A stretch of 64,000 bases of DNA. Origin: Streptomyces shenzhenensis. Its GTDB lineage: Bacteria > Actinomycetota > Actinomycetes > Streptomycetales > Streptomycetaceae. A program made the translations under genes and the position numbers. Shown in pieces: positions 49,321-55,631 of the stretch. Location of the stretch: NCBI RefSeq assembly GCF_003688995.1, contig NZ_PENI01000010.1:186001-250000 (forward strand), in the 5' to 3' direction. The notes under the pieces are model-generated. The model was given only the letters and a program-made list of their open reading frames with translations. It did not search any database and had not been told where the DNA came from. The stretch's first letter is position 1, and every line of letters begins with the position of its first letter.

Positions 49321-50403
49321 GTGACAGAAGCGATCCTCCTCGTCGGCGGCAGGGGCACCCGGTTGCGTCCGCTCACGGTGCACACGCCCAAGCCCATGGT
49401 CCGGGCGGCCGGGGTGCCGTTCCTCACCCACCAGCTGGCCCGGGCGAGAGCGGCCGGCGTGGACCACATCGTCCTCGCCACCAGCTATCTGGCCGAGGTC
49501 TTCGAGCCGTACTTCGGCGACGGCACGGCGCTCGGCCTGCACATCGAGTACGTCACCGAGGAGGAGCCGCTGGGCACGGGCGGCGCGATCCGCAACGTGG
49601 CCGGGCGCCTCCACTCGGGGCCCGACGACCCGGTGCTGGTCTTCAACGGGGACATCCTCACGGGCCTCGACATCGGTGCGCTGGTGGACACGCACGAGTC
49701 GACGGGCGCCGATGTCTCCCTGCACCTCACCCAGGTGACGGACCCGCGCGCCTACGGTCTGGTGCCGACCGACGACACCGGCCGTGTCCTCGCCTTCCTG
49801 GAGAAGCCGCAGACCCCCGAGGAGATCGTCACCGACCAGATCAACGCCGGGGCGTACGTCTTCCGGCGCTCGGTGATCGACACCATCCCGGCGGGCCGCC
49901 CGGTGTCGGTGGAGCGCGAGACCTTCCCGGACCTGCTGTCGGCCGGGGCCCATCTGCAGGGGATGGTGGACTCGACGTACTGGCTCGACCTGGGCACCCC
50001 GGCGGCCTTCGTGCGCGGCTCGGCCGACCTGGTGCTGGGCCGGGTCCCCTCGCCCGCCGTCCCCGGCCGCTGCGGCGACCGGCTCGTCCTGCCCACGGCC
50101 CGGGTCGCGCCGGACGCGAAGCTGACGGGCGGCACGGTGGTCGGCGAGGGCGCCCTCGTGGCCCGCGGCGCCCAGGTGTTCGGCAGCACGATCCTGCCCG
50201 GCGCGGTCATCGAACCGGGCGCCGTGATCACCGACTCCATGATCGGCACCCGGGCCCGCGTCGGCGAACGCTCCGTCCTTTCCGGCACGGTCATCGGCGA
50301 CGGCGCGGTGATCGGCGCCGACAACGAACTCCGCGAGGGCGCCCGCGTATGGTGCGACGCCCGCATCCCGGCCGGCGCGGTCCGCTTCTCCTCGGACCAG
50401 TGA
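49321..50403 (+). CDS. mannose-1-phosphate guanylyltransferase-like nucleotidyltransferase
   Basis: A 360-residue sugar-nucleotide synthase. N-terminal nucleotidyltransferase domain (AILLVGGRGTRLRPLTVHTPKPMV, VFNGDILTG, FLEKP, NAGAYVF) and a C-terminal left-handed beta-helix of hexapeptide repeats (VAPDAKLTGGTVVGEGALVARGAQVFG...). The family makes GDP-mannose or related NDP-sugars; the exact base and sugar are not certain from sequence. With ManB at the right edge it could supply mannose donors for glycoproteins or lipid-linked mannose. The GTG start follows GGAGACGACAG. Confidence 0.88.
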   Translation: MTEAILLVGGRGTRLRPLTVHTPKPMVRAAGVPFLTHQLARARAAGVDHIVLATSYLAEVFEPYFGDGTALGLHIEYVTEEEPLGTGGAIRNVAGRLHSGPDDPVLVFNGDILTGLDIGALVDTHESTGADVSLHLTQVTDPRAYGLVPTDDTGRVLAFLEKPQTPEEIVTDQINAGAYVFRRSVIDTIPAGRPVSVERETFPDLLSAGAHLQGMVDSTYWLDLGTPAAFVRGSADLVLGRVPSPAVPGRCGDRLVLPTARVAPDAKLTGGTVVGEGALVARGAQVFGSTILPGAVIEPGAVITDSMIGTRARVGERSVLSGTVIGDGAVIGADNELREGARVWCDARIPAGAVRFSSDQ

Positions 50404-50428
50404 CCCCACCCCACTGACGCGAAGTCCA

Positions 50429-50456
50429 TCGCACCCCTTGAGCTGGGGTGTTGCGA
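50429..50456. terminator. bidirectional terminator
   Basis: CACCCC (50432-50437) and GGGGTG (50445-50450) around TTGAGCT, with outer TCGCA/TGCGA (50429-50433, 50452-50456) arms, between convergent genes. Confidence 0.5.
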
Positions 50457-50500
50457 CGACCACTAGAACTCAAGCCCGCCGCGGCGTACGCGTGCCGGGG

Positions 50501-51505
50501 CTACAGCCGGCCGATGTCGGTGCGGGGCATGCGAGGGGCGCGGCGGGCCGGGACCCTGCCGCTCAGGAGGATGAGACGGGCCGCCCGGTGCCGCTGGCCC
50601 GCGTAGGGCTCCAGCAGCGACAGCATCACGGCGTCGTCCGCGTGCCGGTCCCCGGCGAGCGCCCACCCCACGATCCCCGGCAGATGCAGATCCCCGACGG
50701 TCACCGCGTCCGGCGCCCCATGGCTGCGCTGCACGGTCTCCGCCGACGTCCAGGGACCGATCCCCGGCACGACCTCCAACCGCGCCTGCGCGTCCGCCGG
50801 TTCCATGCCGACCGCCTCCTCCAGCCGCGCAGCGACCCGCACGGCCCGCAGGATCGTCGACGCCCGCTTGTCGTCGACCCCGGCCCGATGCCACTCCCAG
50901 GAGGGGATCAGCGCCCACGTCCGCGGCGCGGGCATCACCCACATGCGCCCGGCCATCGGCCCCGGCGCCGGTTCCCCGTACGTCCGCACCAGCAGCCGCC
51001 ACGCCCGGTACGCCTCACCGGTCGTGACCTTCTGCTCCAGGATCGACGGGATCAGCGACTCCAGCACCAGCCCGGTCCTGGTCAGCCTGAGCCCCGGCCG
51101 CCGGTGCCGGGCCGCGGCCACCAGCCGGTGCCGCGGCGCGAACGCGTCGGGATCGTCCGCCGCGCCGAGCAGCTCCGGCAACCGCTCCAGCAGCCAGCCG
51201 GCCCCCGCACCCCAGGCCTCCCCGCGCACCCCGCCGCCGTACGCCGACACCCGCAGCGTCCCGGGCCCTTCGGGCGTCCGGCAGGCCCGCCACACGGACC
51301 CGTCCGGGGTGGCCGAGAACGTGGGATCCGCCGGCCCGCGCCGGAGCGGCCCGAGCACCAGCCCGAGGTCGAGCGGCCCGTCCGGCGCCCAGGTCCGTAC
51401 CCGCCCCGGACCCGGTCCGGCCGGCCGCGGCACGCCCGCGGGTACGACGGCATGCCCACCGCGCACGGTCGTACGCGTGGGCCGCGGAGCGAAGCGTCCT
51501 GCCAC
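50501..51505 (-). CDS. AlkA-like DNA-3-methyladenine glycosylase
   Basis: A 334-residue HhH-GPD glycosylase for base-excision repair of alkylated purines. The helix-hairpin-helix is LEVVPGIGPWTSAETVQRSHG, with the catalytic aspartate in VTVGDLHLP. IPSILEQKVTTGEAYRAWRLLV matches the core preceding it. The N-terminal part (RTWAPDGPLDLGLVLGPLRRGPADPTF) is AlkA_N-like. It starts at the ATG of MAGRFAPR, 68 bp after the fbiB stop in the minus-strand order, and could share its transcript. Confidence 0.88.
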   Translation of the reverse strand: MAGRFAPRPTRTTVRGGHAVVPAGVPRPAGPGPGRVRTWAPDGPLDLGLVLGPLRRGPADPTFSATPDGSVWRACRTPEGPGTLRVSAYGGGVRGEAWGAGAGWLLERLPELLGAADDPDAFAPRHRLVAAARHRRPGLRLTRTGLVLESLIPSILEQKVTTGEAYRAWRLLVRTYGEPAPGPMAGRMWVMPAPRTWALIPSWEWHRAGVDDKRASTILRAVRVAARLEEAVGMEPADAQARLEVVPGIGPWTSAETVQRSHGAPDAVTVGDLHLPGIVGWALAGDRHADDAVMLSLLEPYAGQRHRAARLILLSGRVPARRAPRMPRTDIGRL

Positions 51506-51573
51506 GGAAGGGATCCCAGAGCTGCCGGAGTGGTCCTACGAGACTTACGAGACTAGGCGGTCGTACGGCACGG

Positions 51574-53049
51574 TCAGCGCACTTCGACGAACGCCGACGC
51601 CTCCCGCTGCGGCCGTGGCCGGGGCGGCTCCGCCGGATGCCCGACCGCCACCGCGCCCATCGGATCCCAGTCCCCGGGGAGTTCGAGGACCTCGCGCACC
51701 ACGTCCCGGCAGAACATCGTCGAGGACACCCACGCCGAGCCCAGCCGCTCCCCCGCCAGCGCGACGAGGAAGTTCTGCACGCCCGCGCCCGCGGCGACCA
51801 CGAACATCTCCCGCTCGGCACCGTCGCGCCGCGCGTCCCCATAGGTGTGCGAGCCGTCCATGACGAGGCACGGCACGACGAGACAGGGCGCCGCCCGCAG
51901 CACCTCCCCGCGGCGCAACCGCTTGGCGATCGACTCCTCGCTCTTGCCGTCCCGCCGCAGATCGGCGATCCAGGCGTCCCGCATGGCGTCGAGCAGCCGG
52001 GTCCGCGCGCCGGCCGACTCCAGCAGTACGAACCGCCACGGCGTCGTGTGGTGCGGGGCCGGCGCGGTCACCGCGGCGGCCACCGCCCGCCGCACCGCCC
52101 CGGGATCGACGGGCTCGTCGGTGAAGGCCCGTACGGTACGCCGCAGGGTCACCGCCTCCCGCACGGCCTCGGAGGTGCCGAGCCGGAACATGTCGTCGTG
52201 CGCCTCGCGTACCAGGGCCCGCGCGCCCTCCGTGTGCTCCCCGGCCACCAGGTGCGGCAGCCCGCGCAGCACGGCGACGGGCCGCCCGGCCGCCTTGCCC
52301 TTCACCAGGTCGCCCGCGGCGGCCAGTTCGTCCGCCGTGGCGACGACGGTGGCGCTGAGCGGGTTGCCGTATGCGTCCGTGCCGCCGCGCAGGTCGTCCA
52401 GCACCCGCACGCCCGCGGCGCCGATCGCCACGTCCGTGAGCCCCGCACGCCAGGGCCGGCCGAACGTGTCGGTGACCACGACCCCGACGTCCACGCCGAG
52501 GGCGTCGCGCAGCCCGGCGCGGATCGCGCGCGCGGACGCGTCGGGATCCTCGGGCAGCAACAGCACCGTCCCCGCCGGGGTGTTGGAGGCGTCGACCCCG
52601 GCGGCCGCCATGATCAGGCCCTGCCGGTTCTCGACGATCCGCAGCGGGCCGCGCCGGGCCACGACCCGTACCGTCTCCGCGTCGATCGCCGCCTCCCGGT
52701 CGGCCGCCTCGACGACCCGCCCCTCGGCCTTGGACACGATCTTGGAGGTGACGAGCAGCACGTCCCCGTCGCGCAGCCCCGGTTCGGCGGCGGCGATCAG
52801 CTTGCCGAGGTCGTCACCGCGCTGCACCTCGGGAATCCCGTCGAGGGCCCAGACCCGGAATCCGGCCACCCCGCTCGCTGCATCCGCCCCACCGGCCACG
52901 ACCGCATCCGCGTCGGCCGCGCGGGGGCCGAGCCCACCGGCGTCCGGCGCGCTGGTGTCGGCCGCACCGGCGTCCGCACCGCCGGCGTCCGCGCGCGTCC
53001 CCGTGTCGTCGTCCGTGGTGCCCCGCCGCGGGATCGTCTCGTCGCTCAC
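51574..53049 (-). CDS. fbiB: coenzyme F420:gamma-glutamyl ligase / dehydro-F420 reductase
   Basis: A 491-residue bifunctional enzyme. The CofE-like N-terminal domain adds L-glutamates to F420-0 (IPEVQRGDDLGKLIAAA, VLLVTSKIVSKAEGRVV, VVVTDTFGRPWRAGLTDVAIG). The C-terminal nitroreductase-fold domain (about 300-491, RRTVRAFTDEPVDPGAVRRAV, HHTTPWRFVLLES) is the FMN domain that reduces dehydro-F420-0 in actinobacteria. The GTG start overlaps fbiA by 4 bp. Unusually, about 55 residues before the CofE domain are an Ala/Asp/Gly/Thr low-complexity extension (TRADAGGADAGAADT). Confidence 0.92.
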   Translation of the reverse strand: MSDETIPRRGTTDDDTGTRADAGGADAGAADTSAPDAGGLGPRAADADAVVAGGADAASGVAGFRVWALDGIPEVQRGDDLGKLIAAAEPGLRDGDVLLVTSKIVSKAEGRVVEAADREAAIDAETVRVVARRGPLRIVENRQGLIMAAAGVDASNTPAGTVLLLPEDPDASARAIRAGLRDALGVDVGVVVTDTFGRPWRAGLTDVAIGAAGVRVLDDLRGGTDAYGNPLSATVVATADELAAAGDLVKGKAAGRPVAVLRGLPHLVAGEHTEGARALVREAHDDMFRLGTSEAVREAVTLRRTVRAFTDEPVDPGAVRRAVAAAVTAPAPHHTTPWRFVLLESAGARTRLLDAMRDAWIADLRRDGKSEESIAKRLRRGEVLRAAPCLVVPCLVMDGSHTYGDARRDGAEREMFVVAAGAGVQNFLVALAGERLGSAWVSSTMFCRDVVREVLELPGDWDPMGAVAVGHPAEPPRPRPQREASAFVEVR

Positions 53050-54005
53050 GCGTCCCGCACCTCCTCCGCGAGCGCCAGCGCCGCACGCGCCATCTGCGCG
53101 GCCGCGTCCACGTCGGTCATCATCAGCGGCACGGCCCGGCAGCGGATGCCGGCGGTCTCGACCCGCTCGACCGCGTCCGCGTCGACCGTGTCGACGAGCC
53201 AGCCGTCGAGCAGGCCCGAGCCGTAGTGCTCGGCGACCGCCGCGGCCGTGGACTCCACACCCACCGCCGCGAGCACCTTGTCGGCCATCCCGCGCACGGG
53301 CGCGTTCCCGACGATGGGGGACAGGCCCACCACCGGCACCCCGGCGTCGGCGATCGCCTCCCGGATGCCGGGCACGGCGAGGATCGTGCCGACGGAGACG
53401 ACCGGGTTGGACGGCGGGAAGAGGATCACGTCCGCCTCGGCGATCGCCTCCAGGACACCCGGCGCAGGCTTGGACTGCTCGGCGCCGACCGGCACGACAG
53501 CCTCGGCCGGCACGGAGGCGCGCAGCCGCACCCAGTACTCCTGGAAGTGGACGGCCTTGCGCTCGCCGTCGATCTCGACGGCCACATGCGTCTCGACGCG
53601 GTCGTCGGTCATCGGGATCAGCCGTACGCCCGGCTTCCAGCGGTCGCACAGCGCCTCGGTCACCGCGCTCAGCGGAAAGCCGGCGCCCAGCATCTGCGTC
53701 CGCACGATGTGCGTGGCGAAGTCCCGGTCGCCGAGCCCGAACCACTCGGGGCCGACCCCGTAGGCCGCGAGTTCGTCCTTGAGGTGGAAGGTCTCGTCGG
53801 CCCGGCCCCAGCCCTGTTCCTCGTTGATGCCGCCGCCGAGCGTGTACATCACCGTGTCGAGGTCGGGGCAGACCTTCAGCCCGAAGAGGTGGATGTCGTC
53901 GCCGGTGTTGCCGATGACCGTGACGTCCGCGTCCGGCGCCGCCTGCCTCAGGCCGCGCAGGAACCGGGCACCGCCGATGCCGCCTGCCAGAACCACAATG
54001 CGCAT
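53046..54005 (-). CDS. fbiA: 2-phospho-L-lactate (phosphoenolpyruvyl) transferase
   Basis: A 319-residue CofD-family enzyme that joins the activated three-carbon unit (EPPG or LPPG) to the deazaflavin Fo, forming (dehydro-)F420-0. Family blocks: VVLAGGIGGARFLRGL, VIGNTGDDIHLFGLKVCPDLDTVMYTLGG, FPPSNPVVSVGTILAVPG and GLSPIVGNAPVRGMADK. It is the first gene of fbiA-fbiB, translationally coupled. The cysteine dioxygenase gene ends 33 bp upstream on the same strand, so the pair may also receive readthrough from the cysteine-controlled leader. Confidence 0.95.
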   Translation of the reverse strand: MRIVVLAGGIGGARFLRGLRQAAPDADVTVIGNTGDDIHLFGLKVCPDLDTVMYTLGGGINEEQGWGRADETFHLKDELAAYGVGPEWFGLGDRDFATHIVRTQMLGAGFPLSAVTEALCDRWKPGVRLIPMTDDRVETHVAVEIDGERKAVHFQEYWVRLRASVPAEAVVPVGAEQSKPAPGVLEAIAEADVILFPPSNPVVSVGTILAVPGIREAIADAGVPVVGLSPIVGNAPVRGMADKVLAAVGVESTAAAVAEHYGSGLLDGWLVDTVDADAVERVETAGIRCRAVPLMMTDVDAAAQMARAALALAEEVRDA

Positions 54006-54038
54006 GGAAGCAGTGTGTCAGCCGGGTACGACAACGCG

Positions 54039-54545
54039 TCAGGCAGTCACCGGACGTGGCGCGACGCGGCCCTCGCAGTGCGGGGCGGTGTGCATGGGCA
54101 TCTCGGTGAGGCCCGGGTGGTAGACGTGCAGGCTGATCGCGGGTTCCAGCGCGTCGTTGAGCACCTCGTGCACATAGCCCGGGGCGAACACCCGCTGCAC
54201 GCCCGGCGTCAGCACGCGCGTGCCCCGCTCCGTCCGTTCGGTCAGCGTGCCCTCCAGGACCGTCAGCACCCCGGAGGAGCGGCCGTGGTCGTGCCGCCCG
54301 CTGCCCTGCCCCGGCACCCACGACAGCAGCCACACCTCGTAGCCGGGGCCGGTGCGCAGCCGGTGGTACCAGCGGGTCGTCGCGTCGTACCGGACGAGGT
54401 GCGCCCACTGGGTGCGGTCGGCCGCGACGGTGCGGGCGAGGCCCGCGAACTCGGCGACGGTGGCGGGGTGCTCGCGCGGGGGCTGGAGCAGGTGCGGGAC
54501 TTCGAGGATGTCGCCGGCGATCTGGAGGTCGTTGTCGCTGTTCAT
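54039..54545 (-). CDS. cysteine dioxygenase
   Basis: A 168-residue cupin of the cysteine dioxygenase type I family, which oxidises cysteine to cysteine sulfinate with Fe(II). The three-histidine metal site is visible: the HDHG of GSGRHDHGRSSGVLTVLEG and the later YVHEVLN. ARTVAADRTQWAHLVRYDATTRWYHRL precedes them. The ATG of MNSDND is used; the frame extends upstream through a C/T-rich tract with no protein character. Upstream lie that tract and a small open frame ending in six cysteines, suggesting that expression responds to cysteine supply. Confidence 0.92.
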   Translation of the reverse strand: MNSDNDLQIAGDILEVPHLLQPPREHPATVAEFAGLARTVAADRTQWAHLVRYDATTRWYHRLRTGPGYEVWLLSWVPGQGSGRHDHGRSSGVLTVLEGTLTERTERGTRVLTPGVQRVFAPGYVHEVLNDALEPAISLHVYHPGLTEMPMHTAPHCEGRVAPRPVTA

Positions 54546-54600
54546 CGGGGTGCTGTGGTTCCTCGGCAGGAAATCGACAGGAAGGGGGGTGCGGCTTCGG

Positions 54601-54657
54601 GGACGGCGAAGCGAAGAGGGGCGGAGGAGAGGGTGCGAGAAGGAGAAGCGGGGGTGG
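54601..54657 (-). promoter_or_regulatory. C/T-rich, G-poor leader tract (possible Rho-utilisation site)
   Basis: Read on the minus strand this ~57-nt stretch is almost entirely pyrimidine (CCGCTTCTCCTTCTCGC, then CCCTCTCCTCCGCCCCTC), in a genome where G and C are normally balanced. It lies between the stop of the poly-Cys leader (54674) and the cysteine dioxygenase start (54545). Its position and composition fit a rut site exposed when ribosomes leave the leader. No strong intrinsic terminator hairpin is evident. Confidence 0.5.
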
Positions 54658-54673
54658 CCGGAGCGCGGGTGGC

Positions 54674-54769
54674 TCAACAGCCGGAACAGCAACAACAGCT
54701 ACAGCGAGCGTGGGCAGCACCGTGGGACCCGGCGGAGCGGGTCGGGGTGAGTGCCGAGTTCGCGAGCAT
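54674..54769 (-). CDS. poly-cysteine leader peptide (31 aa)
   Basis: A small open frame from ATG 54769 ending ARCSCCCCSGC-stop: six cysteine codons within the last ten, five of them TGT, which is rare in this GC-rich genome. The peptide begins MLANSALTPTRSAG. A -35/-10 pair lies so that transcription would start at or next to the A of the ATG, so it is probably leaderless. It precedes the cysteine dioxygenase gene on the same strand by 128 nt. Leaderless poly-Cys open frames act as cysteine-responsive attenuators in mycobacteria; the same role here is inferred. Confidence 0.65.
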   Translation of the reverse strand: MLANSALTPTRSAGSHGAAHARCSCCCCSGC

Positions 54770-54775
54770 CTCCCA

Positions 54776-54804
54776 AGAACAGCGGTTCACACCCGCACTG
54801 TCAA
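54776..54804 (-). promoter_or_regulatory. promoter of the leader peptide / cysteine dioxygenase transcript
   Basis: TTGACA (54804-54799), a 17-nt spacer, and TGTTCT (54781-54776). The -35 is perfect, the -10 is weak. Initiation 6-7 nt downstream falls on the leader ATG at 54769. Confidence 0.5.
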
Positions 54805-55082
54805 CTTGACGCCCGGAATGTGGCACATGCTTCACCTCTTCCGGTTCATCTGTGAGGTGAAAGGTTTGCTCTTCGTGCGCCCGGGAGACATCGCGCACAT
54901 CCGGGAGTGCGGGTCTCGTCGGAACGTCATCGAACTCCTGGGCGTCCTTCCCCGTAGAGATGCCTGTGCGGGGTCGGCGGCCCTCCGGGCCCTCTGCGTG
55001 TCAAGGTTTATGTCGATTTGAACACTTTCCGCATGGCCTTGGTTCCGCAGAGTGAATAACGGGCCCAATAGCAGATCTCGGC
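54805..55082. other. long whiB upstream region
   Basis: This region between the divergent leader promoter and the proximal whiB promoter holds no gene I can support. GC falls markedly at 55005-55080 (for example GTTTATGTCGATTTGAACAC), typical of regulatory DNA. A TTGACG (plus, 54805-54810) abuts the divergent TTGACA, so the two -35 hexamers face apart. An open frame through 54830-55021 has little coding character. Confidence 0.4.
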
Positions 55083-55112
55083 TTGACTCGCCCGGAGCAG
55101 CACACTTGTAAT
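55083..55112 (+). promoter_or_regulatory. candidate proximal whiB promoter
   Basis: TTGACT (55083-55088), 18-nt spacer, TGTAAT (55107-55112). It would start transcription near 55119, giving a ~67-nt leader before whiB. Confidence 0.55.
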
Positions 55113-55185
55113 TTCACTCGTGTCGTTCAGCCGAAATCGGTAACGGCCACCACACGGGGACGTGAAAGACAGACGAGGGGCGCAC

Positions 55186-55449
55186 ATGACCGAGCTGGTT
55201 CAGCAACTGCTGGTCGACGACGCGGACGAGGAACTCGGCTGGCAGGAGCGCGCGCTCTGCGCCCAGACCGACCCCGAGTCCTTCTTTCCCGAGAAGGGCG
55301 GCTCGACCAGAGAGGCCAAGAAGGTCTGCCTCGCCTGCGAGGTCCGCTCCGAGTGCCTCGAATACGCCCTCGCCAACGACGAACGCTTCGGCATCTGGGG
55401 CGGCCTGTCCGAGCGTGAACGCCGCAGGCTGAAGAAGGCGGCCGTCTGA
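55186..55449 (+). CDS. whiB: WhiB sporulation transcription factor
   Basis: An 87-residue Wbl protein needed for sporulation septation with its partner WhiA. The [4Fe-4S] ligands are Cys25, Cys48, Cys51 and Cys57 (C-x22-C-x2-C-x5-C), followed by the GIWGG turn (69-73) and a basic DNA-contacting tail (ERERRRLKKAAV). As far as I recall the sequence is essentially that of S. coelicolor WhiB (SCO3034). The ATG of MTELVQQLL follows GAGGGG; an upstream in-frame start would add eight residues. The long intergenic region upstream suggests developmental control. Confidence 0.96.
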   Translation: MTELVQQLLVDDADEELGWQERALCAQTDPESFFPEKGGSTREAKKVCLACEVRSECLEYALANDERFGIWGGLSERERRRLKKAAV

Positions 55450-55506
55450 TTCGAACAGCACGGAACCTTCACGTACATATGTCACGAACGGCCCGTAGCG
55501 GGTGGG

Positions 55507-55515
55507 TTATCCACA
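55507..55515 (+). other. single DnaA-box-like site
   Basis: TTATCCACA is a perfect E. coli-type DnaA box, upstream of the large GT2 gene. Only one copy is seen, so it is not an origin. Confidence 0.4.
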
Positions 55516-55631
55516 GGCGGCGGGCCGTCGGCATGCCCAGCCGATAGTGTGGTCGCTCGTCCGAGACGCTCCGCTGCCCCCTCGGGGCACAGGCGTCCAC
55601 CACAGTCCACCGAACCGGGGCCCGTACCTCG

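Noticed and set aside
53050..54720. Single giant open frame through fbiB, fbiA and upstream
   Set aside because: The segment covering fbiA is out of frame with the real FbiA protein. GTG 53049 overlapping the fbiA stop is the proper fbiB start.
54830..55021. Plus-strand open frame upstream of whiB
   Set aside because: No ribosome site, low GC at third positions compared with neighbours, and it ends in the low-GC promoter region. It is better read as whiB leader and regulatory DNA.
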